The notes beneath the pieces were generated by a model. It saw only the letters and a program-made list of their open reading frames with translations. It ran no database searches and was not told the origin of the DNA. Source: Davidsoniella eucalypti (lineage: Eukaryota; Ascomycota; Sordariomycetes; Microascales; Ceratocystidaceae). From it: DNA of 64,000 nucleotides. How positions within the stretch are numbered: position 1 is the stretch's first letter; the number at the start of each line of letters is the position of its first letter. The translations under genes were made by a program, and so were the position numbers. Positions 20,852 through 31,887 of this stretch are shown here, in pieces. The DNA lies in assembly GCA_004009845.1 (NCBI GenBank), contig RMBW01000055.1, positions 124,001-188,000 of the forward strand, given 5' to 3'.

Positions 20852-23160
20852 CTAGTAGATGGGCCGCTTACCCTGTTCCCACTGGGAAATATCAGCGGAC
20901 TCTGACTTGATAGAGACATCACCACCGTATGAATGTCTGTTAGCCTTTCTCCGGGGGTCGACCCGGACTGGGCCAATCCACTCCCATGCCCGGCCGACTT
21001 CACCGGATCGGCTTTCGCGCTGGGCAACGCGGACATTGGCATTTTGCTCAACGACCTTGATGACACGGCCCCAGATACGCTCACGATCCGAGAGTGAATG
21101 AAGAGAACGTAGAACATCATCACGAAGATTGGGTAGGAATAGCCACGGATCGTCATACTCTTCATCGACGGTCTCCTTCTGGGCGGAAAGACGGTCGAGA
21201 ACATGATCGACGATGGCAGGAACCTTGGCAGAGGCCGCAACATGGCTGCGGTAACGTCTGCGGATATATAGAGCAAACAAGAATGCACCAACTACAGCCC
21301 CAATTCCGAATCGATGTCTTTCCAGTCCCTTGACGAACGCTCTTTTGATGGCACACGTGACTGGAAGTCTAGCGAGAGAGGTGGAATATAGGAACGTGTC
21401 TGGAACGGCTCCGGAATCGGTTTCTCTGTAGGAACGGCGATCGGCCTGGTTAGTTTGCATGACGTCAGATAAGAAAAGGCTTATAGGGTATATACACAAG
21501 AAATACAAGCCATTATATGAAGAATGACAAAAGAGAGACGGGGAAAAACTTACTCTTCGGTAGTAACAACAATCTCATCGCGGTTCTTGACTTCACCGAT
21601 AGCGGCATCCCAGAGGTCATCAAATTCCTGCTGGGCAAGCTTCTTACGGCGTTGGCGGCTAATGATTTCCTTCAGGGCTTGCTCTCTGATAGCAGGAGTG
21701 TCTGTCTGGACCCCTTCCTCGCTCGCAACGCCACCGCATTCATGCTCAGCACGGCGGGTGCGAAGCTCTTCGACAACCTTATCGGCAACAGCCTTGACAC
21801 GGATAACCTTTTCACCATCAGGCTCGCAAGTAGGAGGAATCGGGATGATACCACCAAAAGAAAGCGGATGAGGCTTCAAGATGAAATCGGGTTCGCAACG
21901 AACGACAAACTCTTCGTAGCAGTAGGCATGAGAAGGGCATGGCTCACACTGGGGCTCGACAAATGGCAAGACCCAATCAGGGACAGGAACATCTGGGGGG
22001 ATAAACTGGGTAGCCTCGCGACCCAAGCCACAGTAGCCCACAGCAACCTTTTCCTGGCGGTACCAAACACCGTACGCCGCAAATATAGTGAACAAGAGCA
22101 CCCAGATTGGAGTGGTAAAATCAAACTTGCGAACGGGTTGGGTGGTGGTCCTACGGAAACTCATGGCAGAATTACCAGAGTTTGCAACATCCTGTTCAAG
22201 CTCACGCAAAGCCTCGGGAGTAAACTCCTCGCCAGCATCTATCTCATGTTGGTACTCCGGAAAGGGACCCGGGGACGGGCTACGACGTGGAGCTGGCGAG
22301 GGGGATAGATTACGCTGCGGGATAGGCGCAGGAGATGGAATGCGGGCAAACTCGGCAGAAGGGGTGCGCATTCTAGGGGGCTGCTGCTGTTGCTGTGCCA
22401 TGATGCTTGATAGAGTCATACCCGCAGGCGAGATTTGCGCGGGGGCGACCCCGTTAGTGTCAGCGCTCCTCCGCTTAGAAGTAGTTCCGGGGCCACCTGA
22501 TTTCCGACGTATGCTTCCAGGCGTCTTAGTTCTGGGAGGGGAACCACTTTGGAACGGATTATCAGCCGTGAAGACGCTTTCCTCGTTGTCCTCATCGGAC
22601 ATCATATCCGGGATATCGTCATCAGGTTGTGATGGCTCCTGGACAATGACTTGGGGGGTCATGCTCGTACGGCTTCGACGGGCAGCAGTAGGGGTTTTAT
22701 CATGGATAGACTCGGGATCTAATGAAAGACCACGACTAGCCGAGCGTCTACTGGCGCGGACGGTGCGCGTGGAAGACGGTTCGGGAGCATGTTCGGGCTC
22801 GACAGATTCACTCTTGAGGCGCGAGGAGCTCTTCCGAGGCGACACGGCTTTGCGCGGCGAAGCAGAGCGGCGAGAGCGCGATGGTGGGCGTAGAATTAGG
22901 TCTCCGTCTTCGTCTTCGTTTTCGAGGGCATCTTCGGCGTTGATGATTCCAGAGCTCATTCTCTTGACGCGGGCGCGTTGCGCAAGGAGCTTCTTGGCCA
23001 TGGGGGCGATCTCCTGGTGGAACAGATTGACCAGGTCTGCCTTTTTTGCCGTCGACGGATACGGCACGTTGTGGGTGACCATGATGGACCGCAGACGCGG
23101 CATCGTCACCGACTTCGGATCAAAGCCCGGCTGGAGATAGTCGACTTCAGTGTCGGCCAT
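20852..23160 (-). CDS. src1: Inner nuclear membrane protein Src1/Heh (HeH + MSC domains)
   Basis: Two exons on the minus strand, 23160-21554 and 21425-20852, giving 726 aa. In the 128-nt intron (GTAAGT donor, CTAAC branch) the distal acceptor (CTACAG) keeps the frame. The nearer CCAG would not. An N-terminal HeH helix-extension-helix fold (about 10-55: MPRLRSIMVTHNVPYP, KADLVNLFHQEI) is followed by a long Ser/Arg/Pro-rich segment. The first membrane helix lies at about 349-367, then a Cys-rich lumenal domain (CEPCPSHAYCYE), the second helix at about 576-590, and a Man1-Src1 C-terminal winged-helix region. Src1/Heh proteins tether chromatin and rDNA at the nuclear envelope and act with ESCRT in pore surveillance. 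Confidence 0.92.
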
Positions 23161-24146
23161 GGTTGTGTCCAGGTATGGCGATAATAAGTGGTGAATGGGT
23201 TATTGACGTGATGGTTGCAAAGAGAAAGTGTTGAGAGACATGAAATGAGGTCCCTTGTATAGTACGGTAGATCTAAATGGCCAAGGATTAATGTCAGAAA
23301 AACCACACCCTGACCAGGCACTACCGCGACCAACTTATTGGAAGGCACAATAAGGCATAAAAAAAAGAAGAAGAAGGAAGTGGAAGCGGAGCGATGAAAG
23401 TGCAAGCCTTAACGTCGGGACAACTCACAAGAAGAACTTTGGGAACCCACTCGCGAGGGAACAATATTAACTTGGTGGTGGATAGATAAGTAATAGGGCT
23501 CTGGAGAGATATAAAGGGATTTTAGTCGTAGTAGAGCTAGCAACAATATCCCGGCCTGTATTGTATATTGTTTACAGGGACACAGGACAGCCTAAGCGAA
23601 ACGAAAAATAAAAACACAGGGCAACGCTAGGCCTTCAACTTGACAACGAGAGCCAATCACGTGATTCTCATCAGATATATGAATTCGATGAACAGCAGAG
23701 AAAAAGAGGACGCCTTAGACGAAAAGCCAGCAAAGACACGGAGGCAGCCGAAAGCGGCAAATGAGGAGAATCTAGATAGTAAGCCAGAATTTGACCACCT
23801 TGGGATATTTTGCCATTTCATTCCATGTCATAATGTGATATCATTTCTACTTGGATGTTTTGATTGTAGGATCTTTGTCAGCACATTGAACGGAGGGTTA
23901 CTACCGTTTAGGAACCATGACGACAAAAAAACGCCACATGTGGCGTAAGCTCTTCCGTTTTGCTAATCGTTCCACAAGATCCGAGAGGCATGTAAACAGG
24001 CCACTAATAAAGCTTGAAATCATATGCGTAGCTTGATTATGCCTTTAGATATTGATACTATGACATCTTATCCCCTCGTTTGATTTTATCTTATGCCTTG
24101 ACTGAACGCCAAAACCCACGGCTACGCAAATTTCAAACTCGGCGTT
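23161..24146. other. Divergent promoter region between src1 and coq6
   Basis: No supported gene. A CACATGTGGCG word occurs near 23935 and a CACGTGATT word near 23658. A 309-bp open frame at 23640-23948 is low-complexity, without a domain, and probably not coding. Confidence 0.4.
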
Positions 24147-25736
24147 ATGTCTGCTCGGATATTCGTCCGCCCAGCTCGGCTTGGAGCCTCTTCTCTAGCT
24201 TACAGATCAATGCTAGTGTCGCGGTCATGTCGGAGTTCTCTTACCCAAGAGATGCGTAGAGCATACAGCAATGCATCTCCAGGCCCTAGTGCTGGAGAAC
24301 CTGATATCTACGATGTGATCTGCGTTGGTGGTGGCCCAGCCGGTCTGAGTCTCTTGGCTGCTCTCCGTAAGTCGTGTCTATAAAGAGCTACTATTCTTAT
24401 ATGTGAATATAACTAACATAATGTAGGCGCAAACCCTACGACTGCTAGCCTTAGAGTAGCTCTCATTGAGGCACAAGACCTGACCAAACTACGCTCGTGG
24501 TCTCTGCCAATGGAAAAGTTCAGTAACCGATGTAGCTCATTAACACCTAGCTCTGCCGAATATCTTGATCATATCGGCGCCTGGTCACATCTCAAACGCG
24601 AGCGCGTTCAACAATACCAAGAAATGCAAGTTTGGGATGGCGTGACCGATGCCCGTATCGAGTTTGACTGGGCCGGCAGCAGCAACAACAGTAATGGAGA
24701 CCAGACCATTGCATACATGATCGAAAACCTCAATCTAACGCAAGGCTTACTATCGCGAGTTGAACAACTCGGCAGTGTAAGTATCTTCGACGGCGCAAAG
24801 GTCGCTGGAATCACATACGGCGAACAGACCGAAGATTATGACCTGAGTCAATGGCCTGTCGTCAATCTTTCCAGTGGACAGAAGCTTTGGGCTCGCTTGC
24901 TAGTCGGCGCTGACGGTGCTAATTCGCCGGTACGCACATTTGCCAATATCGAGACCGAAGGCTGGGACTACAACAGACATGGAGTCGTTGCAACTCTCGA
25001 ACTGGAGGGTGACGGTTGGGGCGGTGCTGATCGCAAGATCGCATACCAACGCTTCTTACCTACTGGACCCATGGCTATGCTTCCGCTACCTGGCCGCTTG
25101 GCTACGTTAGTGTGGTCGACTACGCCAGAGAGGGCTGCTTTTTTAAAGAGCCTAAAGCCCCGTGACTTTGTGGCTCTAATCAATGCTGGATTCCGCCTAC
25201 GCCCCGTCGATATAGACTACATGCACGGCCTCAAGACGGAGGGTGATCACCAAAAAGAACTAGAGTGGCGTTTGAACCATACTCCTGTAGATAGATTTGC
25301 TATCCCGCAGACAGTAACGGGTATACTGGAAGGAACTGTCGCGTCTTTCCCTCTGAAGATGCGCCACGCTGATACCTACATCGCAGAACGTATCGCTCTT
25401 GTTGGTGATGCTGCACATAGTGTTCACCCTCTAGCTGGTCAAGGATTAAACCAGGGACAAGGAGATATCCAAAGTCTTGTACGCACTATCGAGTCCGCCA
25501 TCTTGCACGGCCAAGATATCGGCTCTATTCTGTCATTAGAACCCTATAACGCTGAACGGTATGCCGCTAACCATGTGCTAATGGGTGTCTGTGACAAACT
25601 CCACAAATTGTACTCTTTTAGCTCTGGCCCTATCGTGCCTTTGAGATCTATTGGCTTAAGTGCCGTCAATGCTTTGAAACCGCTCAAGAACTTCTTCATG
25701 GAGAAGGCATCTAGAAGCGGAGCGAAGTTCTTGTAA
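24147..25736 (+). CDS. coq6: Ubiquinone biosynthesis monooxygenase Coq6
   Basis: Two exons, 24147-24366 and 24427-25736, giving 509 aa. The 60-nt intron falls just after the FAD dinucleotide loop. An Arg/Ser-rich mitochondrial presequence (about 1-40) precedes the Rossmann motif VICVGGGPAGLSLLAAL (GGGPAG at 61-66). The second FAD motif, LVGDAAHSVHPLAGQGLNQG, and the following LNxG region are intact, as is the middle motif (ARLLVGADGANSPVR). These are the three signatures of UbiH/Coq6-type flavoprotein hydroxylases. Coq6 carries out C5 hydroxylation of the ubiquinone ring in the CoQ synthome on the matrix side of the inner membrane. Confidence 0.94.
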
Positions 25737-26058
25737 AATTATGTACCAAAATAATATGTATCACCACCTAATCAAAATCATTACACACATAATCGACAAA
25801 TGCATAGAAATCAAAACTAAAACAAAACTGCTTAGTGTTATAGACTTGAAGCAAGGGAGGGGACGGGAGTGACCTTGACTTTGCATGTTTTTAAAACAAA
25901 AGAAAGAAACGTCAAATAAAAAATATATATATACTGGGACCCGGTATCTGTTGTTTTGTACAATTACAATGTGGCCCTGTTCTCCGACGGCTGCTACTAT
26001 TCTGGCGATTCTGCATTCCTCCTTTTGCTGTAAAAGGGGTTCTAGTGTATTGTTGTAT
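25737..26058. other. Convergent 3' region coq6/nuo-49
   Basis: Spacer of 322 bp between two stop codons. AT-rich with a TATATATATA run near 25924. No gene was seen. Confidence 0.4.
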
Positions 26059-27648
26059 TTATCGATCGACCTCACCTATAATCATGATGGTTAGTTGAAA
26101 GTACCTCGAAATTTGACCATAGACTGTGGAACTTACCAAACACGAGATCCATGGTACCAATGACAGCGACGGCATCAGCAAGCATGTGACCGCGACAGAC
26201 GTGATCGAAGCCAGCCAGATGGGCAAATCCAGGAGCACGGATAGAGCAGCGGTAGGGCCGCTCCGTGCCGTCACTGACTAGGTAGACACCCATCTCACCC
26301 TTAGGGGCCTCGATGGCGGAGTAGGTCTCGCCTGGGGGAACGGCGTAGCCCTTGGTGTATAGAAGGAAGTGGTGGATAAGGGCCTCCATGTTTTCTTTCA
26401 TGGCTGCGCGGGGAGGGGGAGAGACCTTGTAGTCTTCGACACGAACGGGGCCCTCGGGCATCTGGTTTAGACATTGATTGATGATACGCACAGACTGACG
26501 GAACTCTTCCATACGGCACAGGTAGCGATCATAGCAGTCGCCATTGACACCAACAGGGACGTCAAACTCGACCTTATCATAGGCATCATAGGGCTGGCTC
26601 TTACGGATATCCCAAGGAACACCAGACCCACGAAGCATGACACCAGAGAAGGACAGGTTAAGAGCCTCGGAGGCAGGGACGATACCGACACCCTGCAAAC
26701 GGTCGATCCAGATACGGTTGTCCGTTAGCATCTCCTCCGTCTCGTCGATTCTGTCGCCAAACTGAGTAGCCCAGCCGTATATGTCGTCCAGGAGACCAAT
26801 GGGGATATCCTCATGAACGCCACCAGGACGCACGTAGGCGGTGTGCATACGAGCACCAGAGACACGCTCGTAAAATTCCTACACGAGTTAGTTAGCATAG
26901 TAAACACAAAATCTCAAGCGACGTTATATCTTACCATGAGCTTCTCACGTTCTTCAAAGCCCCACAGGAAGGGCGTTAGGGCACCAACATCCATGGCGTG
27001 GGACAAGACAGACATGAGATGGTTTAGGACACGTGTGATCTCACCAAACAGGGTTCTGATGTACTGGGCACGCTCAGGAACTTCAATGTTGAGCAGCTTT
27101 TCGACGGCCAGAGAGAAACACTGCTCGTTGGTCATCATAGAGCAGTAATCCAAACGGTCAAAGTAAGGGAGTGCCTGCAGGTACGACTTGTACTCGATGA
27201 GCTTCTCAGTTCCACGATGAAGCAGACCAACATGAGGATCGGCACGGACGATGGTCTCGCCCTCCAACTCCAGAATCAACCGCAGCACACCGTGGGCAGC
27301 GGGATGTTGCGGGCCAAAGTTGACCGTGTAGTGCCGGATTTTGCGGTCCGAGACGTCGTTGGTGCCGACATGCTTGCGCTTGTTGGCGAATCTGACAGGC
27401 TTGGCAGGATCCTCGTACGGACTATCGGAAATGGTAAAGTCTTCATCTGTCGGCATTAGGCGGGTGCCCTGGTATACCTCGGCGCGGCGGCGAATGGTCG
27501 TTGAGAAAGGCCGCGGTGCTTCAAGGCCGACCGGAGAGCTACGGCGAACAGGGCCGGCTGAGGCTATCAAGCCACTGCCCAGGCGGCTAGTAGAGGCAAT
27601 AGAAGCGGCAGAAGCCCCGCGGCTAGCAAACCGGAGTAGCGAGGCCAT
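26059..27648 (-). CDS. nuo-49: NADH:ubiquinone oxidoreductase 49-kDa subunit (NDUFS2)
   Basis: Three exons on the minus strand, 27648-26935, 26878-26137 and a 17-nt terminal exon 26075-26059, giving 490 aa. The last exon supplies the conserved C-terminus: DLVF is followed across a 61-nt intron by GEVDR and TAA. Without this splice the protein would end in unrelated residues. A Ser/Arg-rich presequence covers about residues 1-55. FGPQHPAAHG (111-120), LHRGTEK and the quinone-site region (CSMMTNEQCFSLAVEKLL) are typical of this hydrogenase-like core subunit, which forms the ubiquinone-binding cavity of complex I with the PSST subunit. The ATG at 27648 begins the presequence. Confidence 0.95.
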
Positions 27649-28346
27649 TGGATCGTTGGTATAGACTGAAACGGGGGTAGGTTGTATGGGCCAAGGTTGG
27701 TGAGGGGATACCAATCTGGGTTGTTTAGCGGGCTGTGATGGGAGATTGAGATTGTGGGCGCGACGGCAGATATTGCGGCGGCTCGGGAAAGCGTTACAGG
27801 GCCAATTGAAGACCAATTAACGCCTATCTCAACCAGAATCGACGCGCAATGAACAGTGGACAGGCAGCCTTCGGATTCTAACAATCGTGGCTGGCTTATA
27901 GCCCCGGATTATGGATTGGATTGTTGTGGATTGTATCGCTTTTAGTGCAGTGAACCAAGAGGCAGAATCCCTGATTCGCTGATATCAAGCTGGGCTAGGG
28001 CGATTGATAATAGTGGGCCACCATTGGTTAAAACAAGCATCGCCGATTTTTTGCCGTCGACTCTATTTTTCCTAGGCTCCTTGTGCAATATAATTATGCA
28101 TGCATAACATCATTGTGCATATCGCGGGTCTTACTAAGCTAGTGGGCGTACACTCTACGATATGCACACCCTCCCCACTACCCACTACCTGCTTATCGAT
28201 AATAGAAAAAGTTCTCGCGCTTTTTACTAAAGCAAGAAGATCACTTTGAGATGCCATCGAGATAAGTTTCCTGATTTCCGAAGACTTTGAAGGCAATCGA
28301 GCAACAGAACAGCATCACCAGCTAAAATTGTCCGCAGAACCCCAAA
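27649..28346. other. Divergent promoter between nuo-49 and rpc40
   Basis: Contains CCAAT-type words (ATTGG at 27646-27650 and 27913-27917, CCATTGG near 28021). An ATTGCATATGC-like cluster is absent. No gene is supported in this 698-bp region. Confidence 0.4.
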
Positions 28347-29528
28347 ATGTCGCCTGCCAGAACTGTGGATCTTGAGAGCCGCAAGGTTTGTTTAAATAAA
28401 TAGCAAAAAGTAATCTAAAGCCAATTGCTCACATCCATTCTACCATAGCTCGTCAACGTCAACGCCGAGACCGTCTCGCACGTCTCTTCGACCGACTTCC
28501 CCGGCCATTATCCCGGCGAGGACAATGCCTTCTCACTAGATGCCTTCCGTAAAGGCCTAAGCATCAAGGTCCACGACCACAAGCAGCACAACATGTCGTT
28601 CAGCGTCATCGGAATCGACGCCTCCATCGCCAACGCCATCCGTCGCATCATCATTGCTGAGATCCCCACGCTCGCCATCGAGACTGTTTTCTACGACGAT
28701 AACACCTCAGTAATCCAGGATGAGGTGCTCGCGCACCGTCTGGGTCTGATCCCATTCAAGGGCGGCAAGGACGGCCTCCTCAATTTCATCAAGGACTACA
28801 AGAGACCCGAGGCTACCGAGAACGCCTCGGCTAATCTTTTTGACTACAACACTGTCCGCCTGCGTTTAGATGTCCAGTGCACGCACAACCCTGTTGCTGC
28901 TGAAGACGAGACTGACCCCGCGAAATTGTACAACCACGCCAACGTCTATGCTCGTGATCTGCAATTCCAGCCTATTGGCCGCCAAGCCGAGTTCTTCTCC
29001 GGAGAAAACGCCATCGCCCCCGTCAACCCGGATATCCTGATTGCCAAGCTGCGTCCGCCCCAGTCGATCAAGTGTGATATTTACATGCACAAGGGTCTCG
29101 GCTCCGACCACGCCAAGTTCTCTCCCGTCTGCCCTGCCACCTACCGCCTGATGCCCGTCATCAACATCAAGAAGCCCATCCTCGGCGCTGACGCCCGCAA
29201 GTTCCAAAAGTGCTTCCCCAAGGGCGTCGTGGGCCTGGAGGCCGTATCCCACGCCGAGTCTATGCAGCTTGACAGTGGCTATGAGGGCCATGAAGGCGAT
29301 GTCAAGGCCGTTGTACTAGATGCTATGAAGGACACAGTCAGTCGTGAGTGCTTGCGTCACCCAGAGTTCAAGGACAAGGTGCAGTTGGGTCGCAAGAGAG
29401 ACCACTTCATCTACTCGATAGAAAGCTCTGGTCAGTGGGACAGCGATGATCTGTTCCTAGAGGCTCTCATCGTACTCAAGCGCAAGTGCCAGGTTCTAGA
29501 GAAGCAGGTTGTCGGCATGTGCCGGTAG
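28347..29528 (+). CDS. rpc40: RNA polymerases I and III subunit AC40 (Rpc40/RPAC1)
   Basis: Two exons, 28347-28385 (39 nt) and 28449-29528, giving 372 aa. The 63-nt intron has a GTTTGT donor and a CCATAG acceptor. The first exon encodes only 13 residues (MSPARTVDLESRK) and joins to LVNVNAETVSHVSSTDFPG. The alpha-like dimerisation motif is clear: SFSVIGIDASIANAIRRIII, then IPTLAIETVFYDDNTSVIQDE and HRLGLIP. This matches the RpoA/Rpb3-like N-terminal fold. AC40 pairs with AC19 as the assembly platform for RNA polymerases I and III. GC-rich third positions suggest strong expression. Confidence 0.95.
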
Positions 29529-29878
29529 ACAATAAAAGTCGCTGATAATGATTTCGGCAGGGAATAGAGGATGAAAGAAATCTTTTTGCTATATTGGATA
29601 GACCAGAAATGGCTGGGGAGAGCGGATGCTGTTTTTTATTACTACCGTCGGAGTTAGGGTTTTCCATTTCCATTTTGCATTCATCATGTACTTATTGCAA
29701 TTTTTTGTTTTGAAGCCATACAAGCTATGCACAAGATATAGCTGTAAAATATTAGTCCTTGTTTCTTTTCTTGCTTGCTGATATATCTTTATATTTACCA
29801 TTGTTTGCCCTGAAAATTGAGATAATAGCCTTGATGTACTTGATGTATTATGCCTCGTCGACTATGAAAGCTAATATA
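29529..29878. other. Convergent 3' region rpc40/uba3
   Basis: 350-bp AT-rich spacer between stop codons. No gene was seen. Confidence 0.4.
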
Positions 29879-31533
29879 CTACTCGGTATATCTCACAATA
29901 AAGGCAAATTCAGTCGTGAGGGCCGGGTCAGTGACGATTAGCTCTTGTCGATCTTCTAGTCCGAGCTCTTGGAGTGTCTTTTCCAGGTTAGGGCGAGTCT
30001 GCTCCTCTAAATTAGCCGGACTCTGCATATACAGAGTCTTGCCTTGAACCCTGAATGATGGCTTCTTTAGTTGAGCTTCTGGTCTTGTGGCGAAAGATTC
30101 CATAAGCTCCTGCAACGTCATCTTTGGACTGACCTCAAGCGGCCTTGAGTCGGTTCCACAGACAGGGCAATCAGGCTTCTTCTCGTGCTTGAAGGTATAA
30201 GTGTAGATGCTATCATTGCCCGAATACATCATATAATTTTCTTCAAAGCCTAGAGACGGTGCGCAACTAGTGGCAATCTTGAACGCCTCGTTGCAGCAAG
30301 CGGCTGCGATCATAGCGTTGGTAGAAGCAATGGCGGGGATGATGTTCTTGATGACACCCTGTGTTCGTGAATATGTGACACCCGGGATGTTGAACTCCTT
30401 CGCGCGCTCCAACGCCTTTTCATAGAGCCACGTCACGTGGATCGGGTCGTCTTTGTCTAGAGATGGAAAGGGCTGGTCTTGCTCCCAGGCGATGACATGA
30501 GCCCATTCGATGCAATGTTCTGGCTGCCGAGGTATAGAGGCGATTGTGCATAGCGGCACGGCAGCCCGTGGCGCATGCATGTCCAGCTGACATTCTAGGC
30601 ATGATGTAATACTTGGTAGAATAACTCTAGTTTGGCCCTTGAAACCTGTGAGAGGTTAGTATCTATGACCTTTGCTTGCTAAATCGGCCTTTCTTCTTAC
30701 CTTCAGTTCCACCGTCGATTAGTGGCTTGAGTGAATCAGGGCTGTCTCCTTCTTGGGCGATTGCTACAAGCATAGCGTTGATCCATCGACGAGCTTCTAT
30801 ACTATCAAGACCACAGATGACCATGGTGAACTGTTCGTAGAATTTCATGCCATAGTCCTGGATACGGCAGTTGTGTGGCGTGATAGAAACGCACTCGACC
30901 CGGTCCTCGACAAATTTCGCTGCCACCTCGGCCTTGAACTTGCCGACATCTGATTCTCTAAAGAGAAACTGGCGGTTCAGGTTTGAGATATCGATTTTGT
31001 CTTCCATAGACATAAGTGTTAGTTTATGATGTTCAATGAAGCTGACAGTGCTATGACAAACCCATATCAATGACGTGAATGTCCGTGAACTTGGACATGG
31101 CTAGGTTCTTGAGAATTTCGCAGCCAAGACCTCCAGCACCTCTGAGGGTATTTATTAGTTTGGCAGTGATACCCAGAAATCAGCGATGGGCTACATACAT
31201 GACTCTATTCTTGTTAGCAAGCTTTATAGTTATGGAGAGCAACACATATTCACTTACAGGATCTTGATGTTTTGGAAGGTTGCTTGAGCTTCGTCAGTCA
31301 CAGCTTCTGGATCTGTAAAAGGACCGGGAGTTGACCGGATATGATCGATATACTTCCTATAGGCACCATTAGATGGTAAGTTATGTGGCTGCTATTTGTT
31401 GATTAAATAAAGCTCAATCGTGCTTTCAATAGTCGTACCATCTTTGTGAGTTTGGGCCTGAAGATTCGGACGGTGGATTTAGCGTTAGAGTGACCATTTG
31501 GCCCATCGGGGTCGTGGGAGTTAAACTTGTCAT
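29879..31533 (-). CDS. uba3: NEDD8-activating enzyme E1 catalytic subunit Uba3
   Basis: Six exons on the minus strand: 31533-31439, 31356-31258, 31204-31199 (six nucleotides), 31141-31062, 31000-30701 and 30645-29879, giving 448 aa. Every intron is GT-AG, 53-82 nt. The microexon supplies two bases of Leu65, one of Ile67 and all of Val66, completing KILVIGAGGLGCEILKNLA, the nucleotide-binding loop of E1 enzymes. Then come the adenylation residues (DKIDISNLNRQFLFR), zinc cysteines (C209, C212 and a later CPVC pair) and the catalytic cysteine in PLCTIA (C226). The C-terminal ~90 residues form the ubiquitin-fold domain that recruits Ubc12. Uba3 with Ula1/NAE1 activates NEDD8 for transfer to cullins. 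A NEDD8 gene lies 25 kb downstream (56854-57516). Confidence 0.93.
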
Positions 31534-31887
31534 TGTTTAACTATTGTTATTAAGGAAAGAAGATGTTTAAATTAAAGAAAAATCACTTTCGGCTATCAAT
31601 ATTAAATGTTATTCATGTAAAATTAAGCTATTGTTATGATCGCAACTGTAAGTACTCGAGCTAAACTAGTAGCTACCTAACCAACTAGCGGGGTTGTCAA
31701 CGAACTGAACCAAAGCTAGGGTTAACTTACATAATGAAGTTAGGGTTGATTTACTAATAAAGCGGGCCGACCATATTCTAACCCTCACATTTCAATGATA
31801 ACATTAGTTAAAGCATTAAGAACATCGAACTACATGCAGCTCTACCAACATTCTAAATTTCGATTTCATCCAGCACCATTGCCCACT
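31534..31887. promoter_or_regulatory. Divergent uba3/tel2 promoter with TAGGGTT words
   Basis: 354-bp spacer between the divergent start codons of uba3 and tel2. It contains three telomere-repeat-like words within 69 bp: TAGGGTTA at 31717, TTAGGGTT at 31740 and CTAACCCT at 31778. TAGGG-binding Myb proteins (Tbf1/TRF-like) are known to act at fungal promoters. Use here is inferred only. Confidence 0.35.

Noticed and set aside
21428..21450. Nearer CCAG acceptor in the src1 intron
   Set aside because: It shifts the frame; the downstream CTACAG acceptor keeps it.
22088..23140. Long plus-strand open frame antisense to src1
   Set aside because: Shadow of the Ser/Arg-rich src1 coding strand; no own motif.
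24367..24426. coq6 as two separate genes
   Set aside because: A 60-nt GT-AG intron joins the FAD-loop exon to the rest in frame.
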